Positions 55,764 to 64,000 of a stretch of 64,000 nucleotides of DNA are shown here, piece after piece. Source of the stretch: Geomonas anaerohicana (GTDB taxonomy: Bacteria > Desulfobacterota > Desulfuromonadia > Geobacterales > Geobacteraceae); contig NZ_JAEMHL010000004.1 of NCBI RefSeq assembly GCF_016458305.1, positions 186,001 through 250,000 of the forward strand, read 5' to 3'. A program made the translations under genes and the position numbers. Within the stretch, counting starts at the first letter, position 1; every line of letters begins with the position of its first letter. The notes below the pieces were generated by a model. The model saw nothing but the letters and a program-made list of their open reading frames with translations. It searched no databases and was not told the origin of the DNA.

Positions 55764-56929
55764 ACCGCGAAGAGGCGGCACAACTGCGCCGCCAGGATGC
55801 CGAGCCAGGTCCCAACGATGTTGCCCAGGATGGCCAGCAAAAGCCCCACCGAGGCCAGGCCCGGATGGTACACCTCGGCCACGACCGGCGCCGAGGCGAC
55901 GCCGCCCACGTTGGCCTGGCTCGCCGCGGCCACCAGGAACATGGGCGCCTTCAAAAGCCGCGCCCCGACCAGCAGGAAGACGGCGTGAACGGCGACGATC
56001 AGGAGCCCGGCGGCTATGAGCACCAGCGCCGAGCCGATGCTGGCGACCGAGGCCTTGGCGCCGATGGCGGTCAGCACGAAATAGAGCAGGTCGTACCCGG
56101 TGCGGGAGGCCCCGGCGCGCTCCAGTCTGCGCACCGGCGAGAAGGAGAGCGCTATCCCGAGCAGGGTGACGAGCATGATGGTCCAGGTGTAGCGCGTGAT
56201 CACGTCCTGGACCTGCGGCAGCTGCCCGGCCAAAAGGTGCGACAAGACGCCGCCTGCCAGCGCGATGGCCAGCGATGCGGCGATGCCCCCCAGCGTCCGG
56301 CGGCCACCCTTCTGGGCCAGGTGCTGCACCGCCTGCTCCCCCAGGTGCTCCAGCACCCCGCGCTCGGAACGGTTCCAGCGGTCGAAGGCCGGCTGCAGCC
56401 CGACGATGGCGATCATGAAGCCCATCCAGAGATAGGGGACCACCGTGTCCACGATGACCATGGGGGCGAACACCGCGTCCGGGATGGCGAGCGCCTCCTT
56501 CACCGCGATCATGTTGGCGCTTCCCCCGGTCCACGACCCGGACAGCGCGCCGAAGCCGGACCAGAACTGCGCCCCGATCACGGGGCGGAACAGGGCGAAG
56601 GAGACCGCCGCCCCCACGATGATGCCGGCGGCGCCGATGAAGAACATCGCCAGCGCGGTCGGTCCGAGCCTCAGGATCGCCTTCACATCCACCGGCAGCA
56701 GCAACAGCACCAGGCTCGCCGGCAACAGCCAGGTCCGGATCAGGCCATAGACCGGGCTCTCGGTGGCGATGATGCCGAAGGTGGCCGCCAGCATGGGAAG
56801 GAAGTAGATCCAGAACACCGCGGGCAACAGGTCGAAGTAGCGCGCGGTACGTTCGTGGCGCGACAGCCACAGCACCAGGGCCTCGATGGAAAGCAGCGTG
56901 AGGACGATGAGCAGCGGGTGGCTGATCAT
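55760..56929 (-). CDS. DUF819-family membrane transporter
   Basis: A 389-residue protein with about ten helices of the DUF819 family. The GALSGSWTGGSANMIAVKEAL block and the later AAASQANVGGVASAPVVAEVY repeat of it are the family's two inverted half-motifs, pointing to a transporter with an elevator-like fold. It overlaps the dipeptide epimerase gene by 4 bases, so it may import the epimerase's substrate; this link is inferred from context. Confidence 0.82.
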   Translation of the reverse strand: MISHPLLIVLTLLSIEALVLWLSRHERTARYFDLLPAVFWIYFLPMLAATFGIIATESPVYGLIRTWLLPASLVLLLLPVDVKAILRLGPTALAMFFIGAAGIIVGAAVSFALFRPVIGAQFWSGFGALSGSWTGGSANMIAVKEALAIPDAVFAPMVIVDTVVPYLWMGFMIAIVGLQPAFDRWNRSERGVLEHLGEQAVQHLAQKGGRRTLGGIAASLAIALAGGVLSHLLAGQLPQVQDVITRYTWTIMLVTLLGIALSFSPVRRLERAGASRTGYDLLYFVLTAIGAKASVASIGSALVLIAAGLLIVAVHAVFLLVGARLLKAPMFLVAAASQANVGGVASAPVVAEVYHPGLASVGLLLAILGNIVGTWLGILAAQLCRLFAV

Positions 56930-58032
56930 GGCAGCTCGGGCACCACGCCGATGCCGCTCCCCGCCCCGGTCAGGTCGAACCTGCCGCTGTCGTCCAGGTA
57001 GGGGGAGCGCGACAGGTCGCCCTTCAGGAAGAAGGTGGTGTCGAGGTCGATGAAGTCGAAGCACCCCAGTGCCGCGGCGAAATGGGCCGAGGCGGTGATG
57101 GCCAGGGCGCTCTCCATCATGGCCCCCAGCATGAGGCGCTTGCCGTTGGCGGCGGCCAGCCGGGCGATCTCGGCGCCTTCCAGGATGCCGCTTTTCATGA
57201 ACTTGATGTTGATGGCGGAGACCGCGTTGGTCTCCACGGCGCGCCGCGCCGCGGCCAGGGAGCCGACGCTCTCGTCGGCGCAGACCAGGGTGCCGCTTCC
57301 CTCCAGGGCCGCGGTGATCTCGGTAAGCCCCTCCCAGTCATGTTTCGGGACCGGCTGCTCCAAGAGCACCGGGCGCGCCTTCTGGGCGTCGAGCCGGTCC
57401 AGGAAGGCGAGCATGCGCTGTGCGTTGAAGCCCATGTTGGCGTCGAGGATGAGGTCGCAACCCGGCGCCATTTCCCGCACCGCCAGGATGCGTTGCAGGT
57501 CCTCTTCCTCGTTCCTGCCTATCTTGATCTTGAAGGAGGTGAAGCCGCGCTCCGCGAACTGCTTGGCCGTGGCCCGGGCCTCTGCCACCGTGCCGATCAC
57601 CACCGTGATGTCGGTTTGGAAAGAAAGCTGCGGCATGGGCGCGACCGGTGCGAACAACCGGTAGAACGGGATCCCCTGGACCCGGGCGGACAGGTCGAGC
57701 AGCGCCATCTCCAGCGCGGCCAGCGCCGCGTGGTTGCCGGCAAACGCGGGGGCGAACTCGCGGCAGACCGCGGCCGGGTCGCTGATCCTGCGTCCGCGCA
57801 GGGCCGAGGCGGCGCTTTGCAGGTTTTCCAGTGTTTCGGGGACCGTTTCGCCGGTTATATGTGTCGCGACCGCCGCCTCTCCGAAGCCGAAGGCGCCGTT
57901 GCTGGCGTGCAGCCGGATGAAGACGTTTTCCAGCTCGTCGTGTTGTCCGGTGGAGATGCGAAACGGTGTCACCAGCGGCGCCCGAATGATCGAAGCCAGC
58001 GCATCGTCTATTACAAAGGAGACCTTCTCCAT
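56926..58032 (-). CDS. dipeptide epimerase (L-Ala-D/L-Glu epimerase type, enolase superfamily)
   Basis: A 368-residue enolase-superfamily enzyme of the muconate-lactonizing subgroup. Catalytic Lys168/170 (KIKIG), metal ligands Asp197 (LDAN), Glu225 (LEQP) and Asp253 (ADES), and the opposite base in NIKFMKSG (Lys277 or 280) are all present. This set fits dipeptide epimerases such as YcjG/YkfB, which convert L-Ala-D-Glu from wall peptides to L-Ala-L-Glu. First gene of a run with the DUF819 transporter. Confidence 0.88.
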   Translation of the reverse strand: MEKVSFVIDDALASIIRAPLVTPFRISTGQHDELENVFIRLHASNGAFGFGEAAVATHITGETVPETLENLQSAASALRGRRISDPAAVCREFAPAFAGNHAALAALEMALLDLSARVQGIPFYRLFAPVAPMPQLSFQTDITVVIGTVAEARATAKQFAERGFTSFKIKIGRNEEEDLQRILAVREMAPGCDLILDANMGFNAQRMLAFLDRLDAQKARPVLLEQPVPKHDWEGLTEITAALEGSGTLVCADESVGSLAAARRAVETNAVSAINIKFMKSGILEGAEIARLAAANGKRLMLGAMMESALAITASAHFAAALGCFDFIDLDTTFFLKGDLSRSPYLDDSGRFDLTGAGSGIGVVPELP

Positions 58033-58166
58033 ATCAATGTTCCTCCGGGGGCGGTCGCTTACCTATCGAAGCTCGTGGTAGTGCGGAACATAACAACAAG
58101 ATAATGACAAGCAAGGCTACTGGTGCGGGCTCTATGAACCTGCTGCCGGTTGGGCGTCTGTCACTC

Positions 58167-58189
58167 CCCTCTCCCGGAGGGAGAGGGGA
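58167..58189. repeat. C/G-rich palindromic intergenic repeat
   Basis: CCCCTCTCCCGGAGGGAGAGGGG, a perfect palindrome except at its centre; shares its core with the copy at 49811. Confidence 0.75.
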
Positions 58190-58225
58190 TGTACAGGGGA
58201 TGGGCCGGGAGGAGGCAGATCGTGA

Positions 58226-58636
58226 TTACTGCAATGCCTTCAGGATACGCGGGTGCTCTTCCTGCATGGCCCGGAAGATGAGCGCGATCATGTCGACGAT
58301 TACTTCACTGGAGAAGTTGTCGTGGAAAGGAACCACCACCTGGATAGAGAGTGCGTTCCCGGTCTCCACGAACTTCACCATGGTGTACTCGGCATTGAGC
58401 GTGTTGATCATCTCGAGCAGCGCCGGTTTCTTCTCCGGCGGGAACGCGAAATACTTGTAGCAGATAAGAGTAACATACCTGTCGCTGTCATTGAAGAGGG
58501 CCATGAGAGAAACCGGCCCCACTGCTTCCAGATTCTCGTGAATCACGTACAGCGTGTTGTCCTCGTGAGCGTTCTTCTCCAGAGTGATCTGCTGTCCCTT
58601 CAGGTACTCCTCAAACGCAGTCGCGTTCTGTGCCAT
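58226..58636 (-). CDS. YbjN-like protein
   Basis: A 136-residue cytoplasmic protein resembling the YbjN/type III chaperone-like fold (LYVIHENLEAVGPVSLMALFNDSDRY ... VVVPFHDNFSSEVIVDMIALIFRAM). GGAGGG precedes the ATG, and a good promoter lies about 45 bases upstream. Function unknown; YbjN affects motility and stress traits in enterobacteria. Confidence 0.72.
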   Translation of the reverse strand: MAQNATAFEEYLKGQQITLEKNAHEDNTLYVIHENLEAVGPVSLMALFNDSDRYVTLICYKYFAFPPEKKPALLEMINTLNAEYTMVKFVETGNALSIQVVVPFHDNFSSEVIVDMIALIFRAMQEEHPRILKALQ

Positions 58637-58674
58637 TGTTCCCTCCGGATAGTTGCTGCACGGTCGTTTGCGGG

Positions 58675-58703
58675 AATATATGTGAATATTTATGTGATGT
58701 AAA
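58675..58703 (-). promoter_or_regulatory. sigma-70 promoter of the YbjN-like gene
   Basis: Minus strand: TTTACA, 17-base spacer, TATATT. The same pair of boxes and spacing stands before the PstS-like gene. Confidence 0.65.
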
Positions 58704-58870
58704 TTAAAAAGAACCTTCCATTGCCGGTGATCCTGCGCCATTACCCTCTCCTTTCCAGAGAGGATGCCTGAAGGATATATGGTGTGTCCTCAAAAGTGAA
58801 GATAGCTCAGGGAGAGGGGAGGTGGACCGTGGCACCATAGTCGAGTTGGAGGGCTGGAGGATGGAGACGG

Positions 58871-58898
58871 TTGCAGCTCCCGCTTGGAATGATATCGT
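58871..58898 (+). promoter_or_regulatory. possible promoter of the DoxX gene
   Basis: TTGCAG, 16-base spacer, TATCGT. Weak. Confidence 0.3.
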
Positions 58899-58934
58899 TG
58901 ACGGGTTTTAACTTCAGGCGGACCGGGAGGCGTT

Positions 58935-59381
58935 ATGTGGGCGAGAGTATTGGCAACGGAGGATACGGCTAGCCTGACGGTGCTGAGACTGTTTCTGGCA
59001 GTGGTGATGTTCCCTCACGGCGCGCAGAAGGTGCTGGGGTGGTTCGGCGGCCCCGGGTTCTCCGCCACCATGGACATGTTCACCAGGATCATGGGCATCC
59101 CCTATCTCTTCGGCCTCATGGCGGTGCTGACCGAGTTCGTCGGGCCGCTGCTCTTGATTGCGGGACTGGCCACCAGGGTGGCGGCCCTGGTGCTGGCAGG
59201 CGAGATGGTGGTGGCCGTGGCGCTGGTGCACCTGCACAACGGCTTCTTCATGAACTGGACCGGCAAGCAGGCCGGCGAAGGGTTCGAGTACCACGTCCTG
59301 GTGGTGGGGATGGCGCTGGCGCTGCTGATAGGCGGGGGCGGGAGGTGGTCGCTGGACCGGACCCTCTCCCGGCGCAGTTGA
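58935..59381 (+). CDS. DoxX-family membrane protein
   Basis: A 148-residue protein with four hydrophobic helices and the DoxX pattern (LRLFLAVVMFPHGAQKVLGWFGGPGF; LTEFVGPLLLIAGLATRVAAL). In some bacteria DoxX-like proteins work with thiosulfate or redox stress; no precise role can be given. GGGAGGCG precedes the ATG. It is convergent with the PstS-like gene, with only 12 bases between stops. Confidence 0.88.
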   Translation: MWARVLATEDTASLTVLRLFLAVVMFPHGAQKVLGWFGGPGFSATMDMFTRIMGIPYLFGLMAVLTEFVGPLLLIAGLATRVAALVLAGEMVVAVALVHLHNGFFMNWTGKQAGEGFEYHVLVVGMALALLIGGGGRWSLDRTLSRRS

Positions 59382-59393
59382 CCTGACGGCTTC

Positions 59394-60137
59394 CTACTGC
59401 AGGAAGCCGTACTCGGTCTTGTAGAAGTCGATTACCGACTGAACCTTGGGGCTGGGATTCCCCCTGGTGATGGCGTAGATCGGGCTGGCGATGGTAATGG
59501 TGTCGATGGAGCGGGTGGCGGCGGTGGTCATTTCGTGTGAGGTCACGCCGATGCTTCCGGGCAGCGCGGCCACCGTCTCGGCGATGTTGCGGTAGGTGGT
59601 GGCGCTATGCCGGGCCGCAGTCACCGGTTCCCCGTCCAGCGCGATGCGGGTGAACTGGACGTTTTGACCCTCGGTTTCCTTCCCCCACACCACGGTGACG
59701 GCCATGTCTTTGCCCCCCACCTCTTTCCAGTTGCTGATCTTGCCGGTGAAGATCCCCTTCAGCTGCTCTTTGGACAGCCGGGTCACCTCGCTGGCGCGGT
59801 TGGCGATTACCACGAGTTCGTTGTCACCTACCTGGGTGGAGACGAACTTGGACCGGTCCAGGACCACCCCCTCCTTAGCTGCACCGGCGATGATGTCTTC
59901 CAGCGGGTGCGCGCCCGCCGCAATGTCCACCTTCCCCTCGCTCAGGGCAATCAGCCCCTTTACCGCTGAGGATTGCACGATAGTGAGGTAGTCACCGTGG
60001 GTCTTTTCGTATCTTCTCTTGATGGGCAGGAACACCGTGCTGATCGCGGTGCCGCCCCCCTCTATCTTGATCTCATCGGCAAAAGCCGGCACACACAACG
60101 CGACCAACAACAGTACAGCTAAAACAGCACCTTTCAT
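59394..60137 (-). CDS. PstS-like periplasmic substrate-binding protein
   Basis: A 247-residue exported protein (signal peptide to about residue 20, VPAFADE) with the phosphate-binding-protein fold: GGGTAISTVFLPIKRRYEK, AAGAHPLEDI, DNELVVIANRAS, LSKEQLKGIFTGKISNWKEVGG, ARHSATTYRNIAETVAALPGSIGVTSHE. It is shorter than usual PstS and no ABC permease or ATPase lies next to it, so it may be a stand-alone binding or sensor protein. Confidence 0.85.
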   Translation of the reverse strand: MKGAVLAVLLLVALCVPAFADEIKIEGGGTAISTVFLPIKRRYEKTHGDYLTIVQSSAVKGLIALSEGKVDIAAGAHPLEDIIAGAAKEGVVLDRSKFVSTQVGDNELVVIANRASEVTRLSKEQLKGIFTGKISNWKEVGGKDMAVTVVWGKETEGQNVQFTRIALDGEPVTAARHSATTYRNIAETVAALPGSIGVTSHEMTTAATRSIDTITIASPIYAITRGNPSPKVQSVIDFYKTEYGFLQ

Positions 60138-60166
60138 TCCACCCCCGTTTTACATCCAGTTGTTGG

Positions 60167-60195
60167 AATATAGGGTATTGTTCTTAGAATGTAAA
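60167..60195 (-). promoter_or_regulatory. sigma-70 promoter of the PstS-like gene
   Basis: Minus strand: TTTACA, 17-base spacer, TATATT. No clear Pho box (CTGTCAT-type repeats) was noticed around it. Confidence 0.65.
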
Positions 60196-60333
60196 ATAGA
60201 ATTGTAAACCTGCCGGTGCCGGAATTGTACTGACACAGGCGGAGATACACGTTTGCCGGAGAGTGTGACGCTGCCGAATCAACGGGGCAGGGGGGCTTGA
60301 AGTTCGGCACGGTGCCGCTTCAGGCCCGCCCCA

Positions 60334-61473
60334 TCACGATTTCCCGCGGGGTTTCGACTTGCCCGGGGGCGCGAAAGGCACCGGCTGGTTTTTGGTCAAG
60401 ACCGAGCACTGGCCGGTGCCGGTGCAGAATTCGACCGGAAAGGAGACCGAGGTAAAGCTGCGGGACAACGGCTGTGCCGCGCCGCCTTGGGCCGGCTGCG
60501 GTTCCGGGCGCCACACCACGAAGCGGAGGTAGGCGTCGTCGCTTTGCCCCATCGGCTTGAGCACGCCCAGGGGCGCCCCGGCCGCGACGGCCTTCCCTTC
60601 GGTGATGTCCTTGCCGATCTTGCCGATGTGCTCGTAGGTGGCGATGGTGGCGTCGTCGTGGAGGATGTCGACGCTGTTGTTTTCCTTGATCCTGCTGACG
60701 ACGCCTTTGCGTGCCGCCACGATGGTGGTCCCCGCAGGCATGGAGAAGGTGATGGCGAAGCGCTCGGGGGCATGCTCGTCGCCTTCGGCCACCAGGGCAT
60801 ACCCTTTTATGTCGCTGCTGAAGGGGAACCGGTAGTGTTCCGGGCAGTCGTGTCGGGCGTTGTAGACGCCGATGCCCCAGGAGTAGGCGTAGCGTGCCCG
60901 GTAGGACGCCCCTTTCTGCTCAGGCTTGGCCAGAAAAAGGACCTGTTCGCTTTTGGGCGGCACCACGGCGTAAAGGGGCACCTCCGTGTCCAGTTTCAGG
61001 TTTTCCGATCGCTCTCTGTCGATCTCCAACACCACCGAAACCGGTGCCGTGCCGTTGTTGACGGCGGTGATGGCGTGGGTGGTGTCGGCGGTCCCCTGCG
61101 GCAGGTAGGTCGGGGGGACGTTCTTCACGTCGCGCACGGTGAAGTCATAGAGCTTGCGGTTTTTGGCCGGCGTCGCTTCCCCCGGCAGGTAGCCGGTCGA
61201 GACCGCCGCCCGTTCGGGGGTGGCGCTTTTCTCTTCGGCAACGAGGCCCGAGGAGATGCTGTAGGAAACCGCCGCCTTGGGAGTCGCGGCAGGCGGGTCC
61301 CCGAACTTGGCCACGGCACCGCTCAGGCCGATGTAGTTGCCGGTGCGGGCTTTCCCGTAATCCCCGTCATACTCCCAAGGCCAGGACCCCCTGGAGTTGG
61401 ACAGCCCGCCGGCGCAACCCGCCAGGGCCATGAGGGAGCATGCCATCATCAATCGGTAATATTTCGCCTGCAT
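60334..61473 (-). CDS. lipoprotein with degenerate M23/LytM domain
   Basis: A 379-residue lipoprotein (lipobox LALAGC-like, MALAGCAGG, Cys near 20). The C-terminal 170 residues follow the LytM chain (PAGTTIVAARKGVVSRIKENNSVDILHDDATIATYEHIGKIGKDITEGKAV kept only in outline), but where active enzymes have HxxxD and HLHF it shows non-zinc residues (YLRF at the last place). It should be catalytically dead and may regulate or bind, like LytM factors. AAAGGAGCG precedes the ATG. It stands 64 bases after the repeat-protein gene in the same direction. Confidence 0.72.
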   Translation of the reverse strand: MQAKYYRLMMACSLMALAGCAGGLSNSRGSWPWEYDGDYGKARTGNYIGLSGAVAKFGDPPAATPKAAVSYSISSGLVAEEKSATPERAAVSTGYLPGEATPAKNRKLYDFTVRDVKNVPPTYLPQGTADTTHAITAVNNGTAPVSVVLEIDRERSENLKLDTEVPLYAVVPPKSEQVLFLAKPEQKGASYRARYAYSWGIGVYNARHDCPEHYRFPFSSDIKGYALVAEGDEHAPERFAITFSMPAGTTIVAARKGVVSRIKENNSVDILHDDATIATYEHIGKIGKDITEGKAVAAGAPLGVLKPMGQSDDAYLRFVVWRPEPQPAQGGAAQPLSRSFTSVSFPVEFCTGTGQCSVLTKNQPVPFAPPGKSKPRGKS

Positions 61474-61537
61474 CCTCGCTCCTTTATCAGATCCCGGAGG
61501 CGGCGCCCATGTCGGCGCCGCTGCCCCGGTCACGCTG

Positions 61538-64000
61538 CTAGCGCTGCGACTGTTTGCCGCGCACGCCCTTGTCGTCTATGACCAGTTCCAGGCCCGCTAT
61601 CTCGCCCACCGCGGGGAGCTGCTGGGCCTCCTCCTGGGTGTTGCCGCCGTACCAGGTCACCTGGCCGTGACGCTCCACCCGCAGCCGGTACATCCCGCCC
61701 GGGACCGGGGTATGGAACTCGCCGGAGCACTCGCAGATGCGCTCGTCGGCGACGGCAGCCCCGGTGAGCGCATCGATGGCCGTCAGCCAGGCCTGGCCGA
61801 TCTTCTTCCCTTCCGGATTCATGAGCTTGCCGGAGAACTTCCCCTGCGCCGGCGCGAGGGCGATGGCAAGCGGCGGGACCGCCGCGTCCTTGATGGTGAG
61901 GCGGGCGGCGTTTCTGCGGTCGCTCCCCCCGTACCAGCGGGAGACGTGGTCAGAGTGGCTGAACAGGACCCGGTAGCTTCCCGGGGCCAGCGAGGCGATG
62001 GTGAAGGCGCCGCGGTAGTCGGTACGGGTGTCGGAGAAGGGTTCGTCCTCGCTGGCGCCGTAGACCTCGATCTTGGCGTTGGAGAGGGGAGCGCCGCCGC
62101 TGTCGGTCACCGTGCCGGTGAGGGCGACCCCCGGCTGCAGCACCGCGTCGACGCCGCTTACCGTGGCCGTGCCCAAGACCTCCACCCGTGCCGAATCCTC
62201 GCGGCGGTATTTCCCCTTGTGCCACTGCACCGGGTACTTGGACTCGCTCTTCTCGAAGCGGATGGCGTAGCTCCCCTCGGGAAGGCCGCCGATCTTGTAC
62301 TCGCCGGCGAGCCCGGTGTAGGCGCTCCCCACCTCGTCCCAGGTGGCGGGGTCGTAGGCGGCGACGCTGACCGAGGTCAGGGCGGCACCGGCGGGATCGG
62401 TCACCTTCCCGGACAGGGCGCCCCCGGGGGCGAGCACGATGCTGATGTTCTCGGCGCCTCCCGGTGCGGTGACCTGGACCGGTTGGGGGAGTTTCGCCTC
62501 CATGTACCCCTGCTCGGTGCCGTCGGCCTTGAGGCGGTACGTGCCGGATTTCAGCCCCGCGATGGTGAACTTCCCTCCTTCTTCGGTGACGGCGGATTCG
62601 CCCCTGTCCCCGGTGGCGGCATCGCGGGCGGAGACCCGCACCCGGGGCAGCCCCGCGCCGGTGCGGTCCTTGACCGTGCCGGAGATGGTGGCGCCGCGCT
62701 CCAGTACCACCTCCAGCGGCTGGGCGCCGTCTTTCCTGGAAACCGTGACCGGGGCGGCCTCGGCCCTGGTGGCGCCTTTGCCGGACCACTGGGGGAGGTA
62801 GCCCTGGGCCTCGAAGAGCACCTGGTAGCTTCCGTCGGGCACCGGTACGGAGAAGGTGCCGTCGGGCTGGGTCGAGCGGTACTCCGCGCCTCCCGCCTCT
62901 TCCTTGTCGTTGGCCCGGTACACCACCACCATGGCCTGGACCGGTTCGCCGGAACTGCCGGTGACCTTGCCGGTCAGCATCACCCCCTGCTGCAGCACCT
63001 GGTTCACGCCCAGGACCATCTGCGGGGCGACCACCTCCACCGCCTGCGCTCCCTCCTTGGTCGCGGCGTCACGGTAGAAGACAGGGAGGTGCTGGCTCGA
63101 GGTGGGGCGGAAGGAAAGGTGGTAGGGGGCGGAATCGAGCCCGTGGATGGCATAGGAGCCGGTCTGGTCGGTCATGGCGCTGCCGCCGCGGGCCTTGCGG
63201 TCCAGCCCTTCGGCCAGCACCAGGACCTCGGGGATGGCCTTGCCGCTCTCGTCGGTCACCATGCCGGAGATGCCGCCCGACTGGCGCAGCACCCCCTTGA
63301 TGCCGGCAACGGTTGCCGGCGCGGTCACCGTGATGACGGTGGCCTCCTCCGGGTCGGTCTTGCCGTCATGCCACTGCAGCAGGAACTTCTGGTCGCGGTC
63401 GCCGAAGGCGATGCGGTACTTGCCGCTGGCCAGGCCGTCGAGGACGAACTTGCCGGCGGAGTCGCTGCGCGCGTAGACCGGCAGGGTCTTGGGGTCGCCG
63501 GCATAGGCGACCGCGTAGATGCCGGGGAGCGCCTTGCTGCCGTCGGTCACGCTCCCCGTGATGCGCCCCCCCTTGGCGAGCACGGCGTTGATGCCGGCCA
63601 CCGTCTTCCCCTTGGCGGTATCGAGGATGGTGGGCTCGGTGGGGGACTTGCCGTGCAGCGTGGCCACGTATCCCTTGCGGGAGAAGAGCACGATGCACTT
63701 GCCGGGAAGGATGCGCACGGCGAAGGCGCCTTTTTCGTCGCTGCGGCCGTCGCTGACCGTCGGGCCCTGCTCCGTGCCGCCGTTCTGGATCACAGTGACC
63801 CAGGCGCCGGAGAGCGGGGTCCCCTCGGTGGAGGTCACGCGGCCGGTGATGAGCGCGCCCGCCTCGGAGAGTTTGCCGTCGATGCCCTGTACCTTTTCGC
63901 CGCTGACCGTCACCTCCGAGCAGTCGTCCTTGAGCTCTTTTCCGCCGTGCCAGGACGACTCCAGTTCGCTGCCGCTGAAGCGGACCCGGTAGCAGCCGTC
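61538..64000 (-). CDS. giant carboxypeptidase-regulatory-like repeat protein (cut by right edge)
   Basis: At least 820 residues; the N-terminus lies outside the window since the frame stays open to the last base. It is built of eight visible tandem repeats of about 85-100 residues, each starting with a [LI][TS]G.V.D..G..L block (ITGRVTSTEGTPL, ITGSVTDGSKALP, ISGMVTDESGKAI, LTGKVTGSSGEPV, ISGTVKDRTGAGL, LSGKVTDPAGAAL, LTGTVTDSGGAPL, FSGKLMNPEGKKI). Many end in a W-H/Y-x-G-K/G motif (QWHDGKT, QWHKGKY, SRWYGGS, TWYGGN). This is a carboxypeptidase D regulatory/SdrD-like rod, most likely on the cell surface or in the periplasm. Confidence 0.85.
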   Translation of the reverse strand, partial: DGCYRVRFSGSELESSWHGGKELKDDCSEVTVSGEKVQGIDGKLSEAGALITGRVTSTEGTPLSGAWVTVIQNGGTEQGPTVSDGRSDEKGAFAVRILPGKCIVLFSRKGYVATLHGKSPTEPTILDTAKGKTVAGINAVLAKGGRITGSVTDGSKALPGIYAVAYAGDPKTLPVYARSDSAGKFVLDGLASGKYRIAFGDRDQKFLLQWHDGKTDPEEATVITVTAPATVAGIKGVLRQSGGISGMVTDESGKAIPEVLVLAEGLDRKARGGSAMTDQTGSYAIHGLDSAPYHLSFRPTSSQHLPVFYRDAATKEGAQAVEVVAPQMVLGVNQVLQQGVMLTGKVTGSSGEPVQAMVVVYRANDKEEAGGAEYRSTQPDGTFSVPVPDGSYQVLFEAQGYLPQWSGKGATRAEAAPVTVSRKDGAQPLEVVLERGATISGTVKDRTGAGLPRVRVSARDAATGDRGESAVTEEGGKFTIAGLKSGTYRLKADGTEQGYMEAKLPQPVQVTAPGGAENISIVLAPGGALSGKVTDPAGAALTSVSVAAYDPATWDEVGSAYTGLAGEYKIGGLPEGSYAIRFEKSESKYPVQWHKGKYRREDSARVEVLGTATVSGVDAVLQPGVALTGTVTDSGGAPLSNAKIEVYGASEDEPFSDTRTDYRGAFTIASLAPGSYRVLFSHSDHVSRWYGGSDRRNAARLTIKDAAVPPLAIALAPAQGKFSGKLMNPEGKKIGQAWLTAIDALTGAAVADERICECSGEFHTPVPGGMYRLRVERHGQVTWYGGNTQEEAQQLPAVGEIAGLELVIDDKGVRGKQSQR

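Noticed and set aside
59394..60137. A complete phosphate transport (pst) operon
   Set aside because: Only a binding protein is present; no permease, ATPase or phoU next to it.

Overview
The window is a GC-rich chromosomal segment from a delta-proteobacterial metal reducer of the family Geobacteraceae. The closest match in style is the Geobacter bemidjiensis / Citrifermentans / Geomonas group. This rests on four multihaem c-type cytochrome genes, an ImcH-like inner-membrane cytochrome, a CbcSTU-like quinone module, a hydrogenase-related (Ehr-type) membrane complex, two hybrid sensor kinases and several families of short palindromic intergenic repeats. No rRNA, tRNA, CRISPR array, prophage or intact insertion sequence was seen.

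Layout. 0-6.6 kb is housekeeping: a leftward operon tmk-holB-ricT-metG (metG runs off the left edge) and a divergent rightward group rnc, radical SAM gene, era. 6.9-24.6 kb is respiratory: an imcH-like cytochrome, an EIIA/helix-turn-helix regulator paired with an orphan HyfB-like proton pump subunit, the leftward cbcSTU genes, then a rightward operon hyfB-C-E-F-G and a ferredoxin/small-subunit fusion. The large subunit of that operon lacks all four cysteines that hold Ni-Fe, so it should be an energy-converting hydrogenase-related complex and not a hydrogenase. A CHASE-PAS hybrid kinase follows.

24.6-33.1 kb holds a lipoprotein, a cold-shock protein with its own promoter and terminator, a SYLF protein, a PilZ protein, a second hybrid kinase with an HPt domain, murB and a chemotaxis receptor. 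33.1-33.76 kb is a gap with two divergent FliA-like promoters, a candidate structured RNA of about 180 nt ending in a terminator, and a cluster of repeats.

33.8-45.7 kb carries a NamZ-like muramidase, a pair of paralogous hexahaem cytochromes around a small secreted protein, an M20 peptidase with a GNAT acetyltransferase, and tamA-tamB. 45.7-46.9 kb looks acquired: mazEF with a palindromic operator over its -10 box, then an AT-richer lipoprotein.

46.9-64 kb is a mixed, mostly leftward region: a metallo-beta-lactamase-fold hydrolase, a transglutaminase-like protein, an MFS transporter, a nucleoside deoxyribosyltransferase-like protein, a sigma-54-type operon of three exported proteins, an M23 peptidase, a four-gene group led by dipeptide epimerase and a DUF819 transporter, YbjN, DoxX and PstS-like genes, a degenerate LytM lipoprotein, and a giant repeat protein cut by the right edge. 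Functions are assigned from sequence motifs only; no database search was run.
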